A stretch of 64,000 bases of DNA from Bowmanella pacifica. GTDB taxonomy: Bacteria > Pseudomonadota > Gammaproteobacteria > Enterobacterales > Alteromonadaceae. Position numbers and translations under genes: made by a program. This document shows positions 25,209 to 33,334 of the stretch, one piece after another. The DNA lies in NCBI RefSeq assembly GCF_014645355.1, contig NZ_BMLS01000008.1, positions 62,001-126,000 on the forward strand. The letters are read 5' to 3'. Positions within the stretch are counted from its first letter, which is position 1; every line of letters begins with the position of its first letter. Under the pieces are notes generated by a model, which had not been told where the DNA came from, made no database searches, and saw only the letters and a list, made by a program, of their open reading frames with translations.

Positions 25209-27386
25209 ATGCAAAAAGTGTCTTTCCCCCTTATTAAATTCGCCGTGGTGGCCGCTCTACTTGGTCCCTTGGTTGCCTGTCAGCACGGTATAAATGAACA
25301 GACTGCGCATCTGCAGTCTGAACAAGCGGTTAATCCCCTGCTTGCTCAATGGAGCGGACCTTATGATGGTTTACCTGCCTTTGAACAGATGTCCCTGTCG
25401 CAGGTTAAACCCGCTTTGCAAGCAGGTATGCAGCGTCAACTGACCGAGTTAGATGCCATTGCCACTAACCCAGAACCACCAAGCTTTGAAAACACTATTG
25501 TCGCTTATGAGCGCAGTGGTAAAGATTTGGACAGAGTGTTCACCTATTACGGTATTCTTCGTTCTAACTTATCCAGTCCGGAATTTCGTGTTATCCAAAA
25601 GGAAATGGCCCCGCAATTGGCGGCATTTAACTCCAGGATTATTCAGAACGACAAATTGTTCGACCGCATTAAGACTGTTTATGAAAGTGACGACCTGAAA
25701 ACCCTGCGAGCCGATCAACAGCGCCTGGTTTACTTGATTTATGATAGCTTCGCCAGCAATGGTGCGACCTTATCTGGTGAGGAAAAAGCCCGTTACGCGG
25801 CGATTAATCTGGAACTGTCCAAGTTACACACCCAGTTTGCCAACAATGTACTGGCCGACGAAGAAAATTATGTACTGTTCTTAGAGCCAGGGCAGTTGGG
25901 CGGATTGCCTGAATCTTTGGTAAAAGCGGCTGCACAGGCTGCCAAAGACAGGGGACAGGAAGGTAAGTTTGCTATTACCAATACCCGTTCTTCAATGGAC
26001 CCCTTCTTGACCTTTTCAACCGAACGTGGGCTTCGCGAGAAGGTCTGGCGTACTTATTACAGCCGCGGTGACAACGGAGATGCCAATGACAACAATGCCA
26101 TCATTGCCCATATCCTGAAGCTGCGTCATGAGCGGGTGAATCTGCTGGGCTATGACAATTATGCCCAGTGGCGTTTGTCTAACCGTATGGCAAAAAATCC
26201 CGAAAATGCCATGAAGCTGATGGAATCTGTGTGGCCGGCCGCCATTGCTCGGGTGGCTGAGGAAGTGGGTGATATGCAAGCCATCGCCGATAATGAAGGG
26301 GCCAACATTCGCATTCAGCCCTGGGATTATCGTTTCTATGCTGAAAAAGTGAGAAAGGCCAAGTACGACCTGGACTCCAATGAAGTGAAACAGTACCTAC
26401 AACTGGATAAGTTGCGTGAAGCGATGTTCTATGTGGCAGGACGGGTATTTAATTTTACTTTCAGCCCAGTGCCGGCGGGTACCGTGCCGGTGTTTCATGC
26501 AGATGTGCAGGTTTTTGAAGTCAAAGACAAAGACAGCGGCGAGATCGTTGGCTTGTGGTATCTGGATCCTTTTGCCCGTCAGGGTAAGCGCAGTGGGGCC
26601 TGGGCGACTAGCTATCGCAGCTATACCAGTTTTGATGGCGCGAAAGCGGTTCTTTCCTCCAATAATTCAAACTTTGTAAAAGGGGCGCCAGGAGAAGCTG
26701 TGCTGATTTCCTGGGATGATGCCACCACGTTTTTCCATGAATTTGGTCACGCCCTGCACGCACTTTCTTCTAAGGTTGCGTATCCCACCCTAAACAGCGG
26801 TGTGCGGGACTACACGGAATTTCAATCTCAGTTGCTGGAACGTTGGTTGCTGACAGATGAGGTGATTAACAATTACCTGGTACACCACAAAACCGGTCAG
26901 CCGATTCCATCGGAATTAGTGGCCAAAATTAAGCAGGCTGCCACGTTTAATGAGGGCTTTAAAACTACGGAGTATCTGGCTTCAGCCCTTATTGATTTGA
27001 AATTACATATGGCGGATCCAGCAAACATAGACGCTGATGCTTTTGAGCGCGATACCTTAGCTGCGCTGGGCATGCCTGAAGAAGTGGTGATGCGTCATCG
27101 CACCCCGCAGTTTGGCCATGTGTTCTCTGGTGAAGGTTATTCGGCCGGTTATTATGGTTATATGTGGGCCGAGGTATTAACCTCCGACGCGGCCCAGGCA
27201 TTTGCCGATGCGCCAGGGGGATTCTATGACCAAGCCATGGCGGATAAGTTGGTTAAGCATCTGTTCTCTGTGCGCAATGCCCAGGATCCTGCAAAGGCAT
27301 ACCGTGATTTTCGTGGTCGCGATGCCAAGGTTGATGCCTTGATGCGGGATCGCGGTTTTGCGGTTGGCAAAAGCGTTAAAATGTAG
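25209..27386 (+). CDS. dcp: M3 family peptidyl-dipeptidase lipoprotein (Dcp-like)
   Basis: Zinc peptidase of 725 residues that removes dipeptides from peptide C-termini. The signal ends in a lipobox (GPLVAC|QH), so this copy is probably a periplasmic lipoprotein, whereas E. coli Dcp lacks such a signal. The catalytic motif HEFGH is in TTFFHEFGHALHALSS (about 510), with the family segment EFQSQLLERWLL after it. The ATG at 25209 is preferred; an in-frame GTG at 25194 has no ribosome binding site. The preceding 309 bases contain nothing recognised beyond the divergent prkA upstream region. A bidirectional terminator follows. Confidence 0.92.
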   Translation: MQKVSFPLIKFAVVAALLGPLVACQHGINEQTAHLQSEQAVNPLLAQWSGPYDGLPAFEQMSLSQVKPALQAGMQRQLTELDAIATNPEPPSFENTIVAYERSGKDLDRVFTYYGILRSNLSSPEFRVIQKEMAPQLAAFNSRIIQNDKLFDRIKTVYESDDLKTLRADQQRLVYLIYDSFASNGATLSGEEKARYAAINLELSKLHTQFANNVLADEENYVLFLEPGQLGGLPESLVKAAAQAAKDRGQEGKFAITNTRSSMDPFLTFSTERGLREKVWRTYYSRGDNGDANDNNAIIAHILKLRHERVNLLGYDNYAQWRLSNRMAKNPENAMKLMESVWPAAIARVAEEVGDMQAIADNEGANIRIQPWDYRFYAEKVRKAKYDLDSNEVKQYLQLDKLREAMFYVAGRVFNFTFSPVPAGTVPVFHADVQVFEVKDKDSGEIVGLWYLDPFARQGKRSGAWATSYRSYTSFDGAKAVLSSNNSNFVKGAPGEAVLISWDDATTFFHEFGHALHALSSKVAYPTLNSGVRDYTEFQSQLLERWLLTDEVINNYLVHHKTGQPIPSELVAKIKQAATFNEGFKTTEYLASALIDLKLHMADPANIDADAFERDTLAALGMPEEVVMRHRTPQFGHVFSGEGYSAGYYGYMWAEVLTSDAAQAFADAPGGFYDQAMADKLVKHLFSVRNAQDPAKAYRDFRGRDAKVDALMRDRGFAVGKSVKM

Positions 27387-27401
27387 TGAGCAGGAGATGT
27401 A

Positions 27402-27427
27402 AAAAAGGCCGCTGATGCGGCCTTTTT
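27402..27427. terminator. Bidirectional intrinsic terminator
   Basis: AAAAAGGCCGC (27402-27412), loop TGAT, GCGGCCTTTTT (27417-27427). It gives a GC stem with a U-run on both strands and serves the convergent M3 peptidase and DUF805 genes. Confidence 0.93.
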
Positions 27428-27428
27428 G

Positions 27429-27767
27429 TTATTCTGCCAGTGAGGCTTTGGGATTAGGTCCCCATTGGTTTTCTTCGGTCTGGCTGTCCTGAATCAGGAA
27501 GAACAGTATTACCAGGAAACCAATCAGTGGAATAATCAGCAACAACGCCCACCAACCACTGCGACCGGTGTCGTGCAGACGGCGTACCATAATGGCAATG
27601 CTGGGGATAAAAACGGCCAATGAGTAGATCATGCCAGGGATACCGCCGAGCAGACTTAGCACCAGCGACACGATAAAGTTGATAAGAAACACCATCCAGT
27701 ACTCTTCGCGTCTGGAACGGGTGGAGAAGGTGAAATAGTCAGTGAAAAACTTCTTATACCACTGCAT
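27429..27767 (-). CDS. DUF805 family inner-membrane protein
   Basis: A 112-residue membrane protein of the DUF805 family (E. coli YhaH/YhaI). Typical features: the N-terminal F.dYf.FsgRsrReEYW segment (FTDYFTFSTRSRREEYWMV), three hydrophobic helices, the central R-RLHDTGRSGWW motif and a hydrophilic C-terminus (NQWGPNPKA). Function unknown; some members sit near stress or phage-like loci. Monocistronic, closed by the shared terminator. Confidence 0.9.
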   Translation of the reverse strand: MQWYKKFFTDYFTFSTRSRREEYWMVFLINFIVSLVLSLLGGIPGMIYSLAVFIPSIAIMVRRLHDTGRSGWWALLLIIPLIGFLVILFFLIQDSQTEENQWGPNPKASLAE

Positions 27768-27844
27768 TTAATTTCCTTATTTAAGGTATTGATTAGAATG
27801 AGTTTTATATCAGAAAAGTGCGTGTCGACCACGCGGGATTAGTT

Positions 27845-28954
27845 ATGTTGTTTGATAATAATGTGGCAGCGGACAGACTTGACCCGGGTATTCGGCTGGA
27901 TAATGAACAATTACTGGTTCAGCAAGCGCTGCAGAGGTTAGCGCGTTGTTTAAAGAATGGCCAGCCATGTCGCGGTCTGTATGTGTGGGGGAAAGTTGGG
28001 CGTGGTAAAACCATGCTGATGGATGCCTTTGCTCAGCAATTGCCTACAGCGATGGTAAAGCGTCAACACTTTCACGAATTTATGCGTGATTTGCACAGTA
28101 CCTTACGAGAGCTGGGAGGCCGGGAAGATCCGCTTATACTGATTGCTCGGCGCGTGGCGGCGGAATGCAAGGTACTGTGTTTTGATGAGTTCTTTGTCTC
28201 TGATATTGCTGATGCCATGCTGTTGGGTAGACTACTGCAAGCCTTGTTTACGCAAGGCGTGGTATTGGTCGCAACCAGTAATTGTGAGCCAGCGCAGTTA
28301 TATATCAATGGGCTGCAAAGAGCCCGTTTCTTGCCGGCTATAGCGGCTATTGAACAGCACTGTCAGGTTATGTACCTAAATGGACAGGTTGACTACCGCT
28401 TGCGTGAGCTAACAGCTGTTCCTTGCTACTGGGTGTGCCAGGGGCAGGAGATGTTGGACACTAACCGGCGCTTACTGGCTGAACATCAACTACAAGGGCT
28501 GAACACGTTGACCTTGATGGGACGCGAAGTAGAGAGTCTGGGTATTAATGGCACTAGTGTCGCCTTTGACTTTGCTGCGCTTTGCCAAGGGCCGCGAAGC
28601 CACCTTGATTATATTGAGCTGTGTGAGCGTTTTGATAACCTGTTGCTGTTGGATGTGCCGCCATTGTCAGCGCAGAGGAACGAACAGATAAAAGCCAGGG
28701 GAACGGAAGACAGTGCTCTGGGCTCAGGTGAAACCGGCGAACGTATTGTGAGTTTAGGGGCCCATGACAATGCCACCCGACGTTTTATTGCCTTGGTTGA
28801 TCAGTGTTACAGCATGGGCGTCAGGCTCTATGTTACCGCATGTTTGCCGTTGGATAGTCTGTATACCGAAGGGGCTCTGCTGTTTGAGTTTGAGCGACTG
28901 AAGAGTCGCCTGGCAGAGATGGGCTCGCTGGAATATCAACAAGGACTGATCTAA
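27845..28954 (+). CDS. AFG1/ZapE-like ATPase, divergent paralogue
   Basis: A 369-residue P-loop ATPase of the ZapE/AFG1 family, whose E. coli member acts on the Z-ring during division. Seen: Walker A GKVGRGKT (49-56), HFHEFMRDLH, Walker B VLCFDEF with FVSDIADAMLLGRLL, sensor VATSN, the block LYINGLQRARFLPAI and the C-terminal RRFIALVDQCY. Walker A lies nearer the N-terminus than in E. coli ZapE. An insert (about 280-305, rich in Glu, Gly and Ser) precedes the final domain. The start is uncertain: ATG at 27845 or GTG at 27818, neither with a strong ribosome binding site. It lies away from the rplM-rpsI region where zapE is often found, so a second paralogue is possible. Confidence 0.85.
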   Translation: MLFDNNVAADRLDPGIRLDNEQLLVQQALQRLARCLKNGQPCRGLYVWGKVGRGKTMLMDAFAQQLPTAMVKRQHFHEFMRDLHSTLRELGGREDPLILIARRVAAECKVLCFDEFFVSDIADAMLLGRLLQALFTQGVVLVATSNCEPAQLYINGLQRARFLPAIAAIEQHCQVMYLNGQVDYRLRELTAVPCYWVCQGQEMLDTNRRLLAEHQLQGLNTLTLMGREVESLGINGTSVAFDFAALCQGPRSHLDYIELCERFDNLLLLDVPPLSAQRNEQIKARGTEDSALGSGETGERIVSLGAHDNATRRFIALVDQCYSMGVRLYVTACLPLDSLYTEGALLFEFERLKSRLAEMGSLEYQQGLI

Positions 28955-28975
28955 AACCTGTGGTGTGCGTAAGTT

Positions 28976-29671
28976 ATGTCAAACAAATCAGGACCCACTG
29001 GCATGCTGCAATTGCATCATTTGAATAATAGCCGTTCCCAACGCGTTCTTTGGTTGCTGGAGGAATTGCAAATCCCCTATGAGCTCCAAACCTATCAACG
29101 TGACGCTAAGACCATGCTAGCGCCCCCGGCGTTGAAGGCGTTACATCCGTTGGGAAAATCCCCCCTTGTTACTGATGATGGGCTGATACTGGCGGAGTCG
29201 GGCGCCATTATCCAGTACCTCTGTGAACAGTATGGACCGCAGTGGATCCCCGCCAGAGGCACGGAAGAGTATTGGCATTATCACTATTGGTTGCATTTTG
29301 CCGAAGGTAGCCTGATGCCACCTATGTTACTGAAACTAGTGATGGATAAAATTCGTACCAACCCCATGCCGTTTTTTATCCGCCCCATTGCCAGGGGCAT
29401 TGCTGACAAGGTGATGAAGGCCTTTGTCAGTCCCAATATTCAGAATAATCTGGCTTTTATCGAACAGTCACTGGCGGACAGGCAATGGTTTGCGGGAGAC
29501 AGGCCCAGCGGTGCAGATATCCAGATGAGTTTTCCTCTGGAAGCTGCCGTAAGCCGGGGACTGGTGCCTGAATCACAGCAGAACATTCGTGCATATGTTA
29601 AGCGGATTCAGTCTCGCCCAGCTTATCAGCGGGCTTTGAAAACCGGTCCAGAATACGCATACGCGTTATGA
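28976..29671 (+). CDS. Glutathione S-transferase
   Basis: A 231-residue cytosolic GST. The N-terminal thioredoxin-like domain (about 10-90) has LHHLNNSRSQRVLWLLEELQIPYEL, where Ser/Asn residues near position 18-19 would activate glutathione, then HPLGKSPLVTDDG with the cis-Pro and ESGAIIQYL for the gamma-Glu contact. The C-terminal helical domain ends with a GDRPSGADIQMSFPLEA segment. Substrate unknown; such GSTs usually detoxify electrophiles. Its stop overlaps the convergent MocR gene by 6 bases. Confidence 0.9.
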   Translation: MSNKSGPTGMLQLHHLNNSRSQRVLWLLEELQIPYELQTYQRDAKTMLAPPALKALHPLGKSPLVTDDGLILAESGAIIQYLCEQYGPQWIPARGTEEYWHYHYWLHFAEGSLMPPMLLKLVMDKIRTNPMPFFIRPIARGIADKVMKAFVSPNIQNNLAFIEQSLADRQWFAGDRPSGADIQMSFPLEAAVSRGLVPESQQNIRAYVKRIQSRPAYQRALKTGPEYAYAL

Positions 29672-31108
29672 ATGCTGACATTTGCTAAGTTGACCTATGG
29701 CGGCAACGGCGTCTTCCACCTGACTTGACCAGGGCAAGCCGTAGCTAAGCCGGATGCAATGCCGGTACTTGTCCGAAGGGGCAAACAAAGTGCCGGGCAT
29801 CAAACTTACCCCCAACGGCAACGCTTGCTGAAACAGCATGTTGCCGTCCAGCTTTTTCGGCAGTTCCAGCCACAAAACCGCGCCACCCGCAGGGTTACTT
29901 ACTCGGGTCCCGCTGACAAAGTGGCGGGCAATGCACGCCAGCATCCGTTCTTTATTGGTAAATAGCACCTGACGAAGCTGACGCAGATATCTGTCGTATT
30001 CGCCGCTGCCAATAAACTCAGACAAGCTCCATTGATTAAGCAAGGAAGATGAGCAGGATAGGGCGCGTTTCAGACTGGCGGCCTGGTTGGCAAGCCCGGG
30101 GGCCAATAGCCAACCTACTCTGTGGCTGGGCGCGGCCGTTTTGGAAAACGAACTGCAGGTTAGCACCCAGCCTTGTGTTGCATAACGCTGAGCAGGCAGG
30201 CCACGTTTTTCACCAAAATACAGATCGCCGTACACATCATCTTCCACCAAATAAACCCGCCGAGCTTCAAGTAACGCAACCAATTGACGTTTGCTTTCTT
30301 CACTGTTCAAGGCACCCATGGGGTTGGTAATACTGGATGACAGCACACAGGCCTTAATAGGATGGCGGTCCAGCGCCTGAATCACATCATCAACGCTGAT
30401 GCCTTCTTGTGGACAGACCGGGATTTCATAGGCCAGCATACCCAGACTCTCTATTAATTCCAAAATACCGAAATAACAGGGGGACTCAACGGCAATGATA
30501 TCGCCGGGACTGGCTACTAACTTCAGGGCCAGGGTTAGGGCTTCCTGGGCACCGTTGGTGATAACGATTTGGTCGGGATTAACCTTCATATCCATATCCA
30601 GATAACGAAGTGCAAGTTGGCGCTTTAAAGGCTCGAAACCGGCAAAGGGACCATACCCAATGGCCTGCTCACCGGCCATGGACATCACCCGTCGCATGCA
30701 CCTGGCCAGCGCTTTGTTACTGGGGAGTGCGGCAACCGGATTACATATACCCAAAGGAATAATGCCCGGTACATGAATGGCATTGTAGGCCTGCTCTATC
30801 AGTTGTTGTCTGCTGACTGGCAGTGCTTTTGTTGCGAGTTTGGGTTTTCGGGGGACGGCATTGCCGGGCGGATTGACGCGCAGGAAATAGCCGGATTTAG
30901 GACGGGACTCCAGCATACCGATGCGCTCTAGCTCTTCATAGGCTTGCTTGACCGTGGGGACACTGATATTCAATGTGGTGGCCAACTGTCTCAGTGACGG
31001 AATGCGTTCGCCGGCCTTTAGTGTGCCATTTATTTGCATTTGTCGAATGATGTCTGCCACCTGCCGGTACAGGTAAGTGTGATTGTCGCGGTTGACTAAC
31101 GGTTGCAT
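29666..31108 (-). CDS. MocR-type regulator (GntR wHTH fused to aminotransferase)
   Basis: A 480-residue transcription factor that senses PLP or an amino compound. The N-terminal GntR winged helix (about 8-75) includes RIPSLRQLATTLNISVPTVKQAYEELERIGML. The aminotransferase fold I domain (about 120-475) includes TNGAQEALTLALKL, a NP motif (SSSITNPMGA), YGDLYFG and the PLP-Schiff base Lys in SSFSKTAAPSHRVGW. Divergently transcribed from a DMT-family exporter gene, with a clear operator in the 94-base gap. MocR proteins typically regulate the adjacent divergent gene, so control of that transporter is likely. Confidence 0.93.
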   Translation of the reverse strand: MQPLVNRDNHTYLYRQVADIIRQMQINGTLKAGERIPSLRQLATTLNISVPTVKQAYEELERIGMLESRPKSGYFLRVNPPGNAVPRKPKLATKALPVSRQQLIEQAYNAIHVPGIIPLGICNPVAALPSNKALARCMRRVMSMAGEQAIGYGPFAGFEPLKRQLALRYLDMDMKVNPDQIVITNGAQEALTLALKLVASPGDIIAVESPCYFGILELIESLGMLAYEIPVCPQEGISVDDVIQALDRHPIKACVLSSSITNPMGALNSEESKRQLVALLEARRVYLVEDDVYGDLYFGEKRGLPAQRYATQGWVLTCSSFSKTAAPSHRVGWLLAPGLANQAASLKRALSCSSSLLNQWSLSEFIGSGEYDRYLRQLRQVLFTNKERMLACIARHFVSGTRVSNPAGGAVLWLELPKKLDGNMLFQQALPLGVSLMPGTLFAPSDKYRHCIRLSYGLPWSSQVEDAVAAIGQLSKCQHS

Positions 31109-31158
31109 AATCTGTGTAGGTCGCTTTTTTACAATCTGTATATGTTAAGTATACAGAT
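31109..31158. promoter_or_regulatory. Candidate MocR operator
   Basis: Between mocR and the exporter lie a direct repeat and an inverted repeat. AATCTGTGTA (31109-31118) is repeated as AATCTGTATA (31133-31142), 24 bases apart. The second copy is one arm of a perfect 9-bp inverted repeat: ATCTGTATA (31134-31142), a 7-base spacer, TATACAGAT (31150-31158). Mixed direct and inverted half-sites are typical of MocR operators. Confidence 0.7.
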
Positions 31159-31202
31159 AATCTTTATCATAGCCTGCATTGAAATGAATACCCGGACGCG
31201 CA

Positions 31203-32129
31203 ATGAAAAACACTCTCCTTTATCTGGTCACCGTGTTGATTTGGGGCTCAACCTGGCTGGCTATTGAGTTTCAGTTGGGAGTCGTGGCACCCGAGGTCTC
31301 ACTGGTTTATCGCTTTGGTCTTGCTGCGTTGTTAATGTGGGGGTATTGCTGGTATCGAAAACTACCTATGCAGTATGACCTGCGCCAGCATGCCTTCTTT
31401 ATGCTGTTGGCGCTGTGTAATTTCGGCTTCAATTACTTGGTGTTGTATTGGGCGCAGGCTTATTTGACCTCGGCGTTGGCTTCTATAGCGTTTTCCACTA
31501 TGTTGTTGATGAATATCGTCAATACCCGATTGTTTTTCGGGCAGCCTATTGCGGGGCGTATATATTGGGGCGCGTTATTAGGTATTGCCGGTATTGTTTT
31601 ACTGTTCTGGCAGGATTTGCAGCAACTGGACTTGTCCAACAAAGTACTGGTTGGATTACTGATGGCGCTGGCCGGTACCCTGATTGCATCCTTTGGTAAT
31701 ATGGTCAGCGTGCGAAACTCTAAACGTCAGGTGGGAGTATTACAAGGTAATGCATGGGGTATGTTGTACGGCACCCTGGTGTTAGCTGTGGTATCTGTTT
31801 TGAGCGGTGCCAGTTTCAGTTTTGACTATCGTGCCCCTTATGTTATTAGCCTGCTATATCTGGCCATTTTCGGCACTGTGGTCGCTTTCGCTTGCTACTT
31901 TGTGTTACTTAAAAATATCGGTCCGCAGAAAGCCAGTTACGTGATCGTGCTGTTTCCACTGGTGGCGGTGGCCTTGAGTAGCTGGTTTGAAGATTTCCAG
32001 TGGAATGGCTTCACGCTTTGGGGTTTTTTACTCGTGCTGTGTGGTAACGGCCTGGTCTTAACGCCTTATTCTCGGATCCGCAGTTGGTTGGCGACTAACG
32101 TATTCGTTGGGCAACGTAAGCTAAACTGA
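31203..32129 (+). CDS. DMT superfamily (EamA) transporter
   Basis: A 308-residue inner-membrane transporter with ten predicted helices in two EamA repeats (about 5-140 and 150-290). The N-terminal TLLYLVTVLIWGSTWLAIEFQLG and the second-repeat GTVVAFACYFVLLKNIGPQKAS are typical. Members export amino acids or other metabolites. The divergent MocR gene suggests the substrate relates to amino acid or vitamin B6 metabolism; this is inference only. The ATG at 31203 lies 44 bases from the operator's right arm. Confidence 0.88.
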   Translation: MKNTLLYLVTVLIWGSTWLAIEFQLGVVAPEVSLVYRFGLAALLMWGYCWYRKLPMQYDLRQHAFFMLLALCNFGFNYLVLYWAQAYLTSALASIAFSTMLLMNIVNTRLFFGQPIAGRIYWGALLGIAGIVLLFWQDLQQLDLSNKVLVGLLMALAGTLIASFGNMVSVRNSKRQVGVLQGNAWGMLYGTLVLAVVSVLSGASFSFDYRAPYVISLLYLAIFGTVVAFACYFVLLKNIGPQKASYVIVLFPLVAVALSSWFEDFQWNGFTLWGFLLVLCGNGLVLTPYSRIRSWLATNVFVGQRKLN

Positions 32130-32206
32130 ACGAATCACCATTGCTGAATCAGGGCTGAGCTGTTATATCAAATAACCTTGCTGTTGTATTAAAAGCATAG
32201 GGAGCA

Positions 32207-33334
32207 ATGACAATGATGTTAAGCAATGAGCAGGGCTTTGCTGACAACAAGGTTGGGTTGGCCGCGCAGCTTCAGCATCTCCATGAGGTTGCCGCGCGCA
32301 ATTTTAGCTTTTTGAACCGTATTGCCGTGGCTCTGTATGATGACAAAACCGACATGGTACGCACTTTTGCCTACAGTGGTGAGGTATGCGGACTTAACCA
32401 TTATCAGGCCAAGCTTAGCGAATGTCATTCGTTGCTTGAACTGGCCAGGTCGCAGGGCACGAGAGTAGAGCAGGATCTTAGTGTCTTTGCCGACAGTCAG
32501 CATCGCCATGCCTACGAGATCTTCGCTGCCGGTTATCGTTCCAGTTATACCGTGCCGATGATGTGGCAAGGCCAGTTGTTAGGTTTTGTGTTTTTTAATG
32601 CAGATCAGACCGATGCGTTCTATCCCCGCTGCTTGTCTGAATTGGACTTAATCGCTCAGTTTTTGACTCTGCTGGTGGCCACCTTACAGTCCCACAGCAG
32701 AACCTTACTGGCCACGCTACGTTCTGCCCGGGATATGACCCATTCAAGGGATCCTGAAACCGCCTATCATCTGGAACGTATGTCGCGCTATGCCAGGCTA
32801 ATAGCGCTGCGTACGGCAAACAAGTTTGGCGTAGATGATACCTTTGTCGAACATGTCTATCTGTTTTCACCCTTACATGATTTGGGCAAAATCAGCATTC
32901 CCGACAGGGTATTGCTCAAAACCGGCAAGCTGACAGACGCTGAGTTTCAGATCATGAAAGGCCACACCGAAGCAGGGGCGGAGATGGTGGACAAACTGAT
33001 GGGAAATTTTGGCCTGAATAACATGCCGCATATTTCTATCCTGCGGAATATCGTCAGGCACCATCATGAAGCGCTAGATGGCAGCGGTTATCCTGATGGC
33101 TTACTGGAAGCGCAGATACCGCTGGAAGCCAAAATTGTGGCCGTGGCTGATGTATTTGACGCCTTAACCAGCAAGCGTCCCTATAAAGATGCCTGGGATA
33201 ATGAACGTGCCTTTACGACGTTGCGTGAACTGGCTGGCAGTAAACTCGACAGTGACTGCGTGGATGCGTTAATCGCACAGCGTCAGGAGGTGGAAGAGAT
33301 TCAGCGTATCTTTAAAGAAAATCCCTTCGGTTAG
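32207..33334 (+). CDS. GAF-HD-GYP domain c-di-GMP phosphodiesterase
   Basis: A 375-residue cytoplasmic protein with an N-terminal GAF domain (about 25-165) and a C-terminal HD-GYP domain (about 185-365). All diagnostic motifs are present: HDLGKISIPD, KGHTEAG, HHHEALDGSGYPDGL (HD plus GYP) and the VADVFDALTSKRPYK block. It should hydrolyse c-di-GMP to pGpG or GMP. GAF ligands range from cyclic nucleotides to small signals; none can be assigned. The ATG at 32207 has GGGAG upstream. The stop codon overlaps that of lnt (TTAG at 33331-33334). Confidence 0.92.
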   Translation: MTMMLSNEQGFADNKVGLAAQLQHLHEVAARNFSFLNRIAVALYDDKTDMVRTFAYSGEVCGLNHYQAKLSECHSLLELARSQGTRVEQDLSVFADSQHRHAYEIFAAGYRSSYTVPMMWQGQLLGFVFFNADQTDAFYPRCLSELDLIAQFLTLLVATLQSHSRTLLATLRSARDMTHSRDPETAYHLERMSRYARLIALRTANKFGVDDTFVEHVYLFSPLHDLGKISIPDRVLLKTGKLTDAEFQIMKGHTEAGAEMVDKLMGNFGLNNMPHISILRNIVRHHHEALDGSGYPDGLLEAQIPLEAKIVAVADVFDALTSKRPYKDAWDNERAFTTLRELAGSKLDSDCVDALIAQRQEVEEIQRIFKENPFG

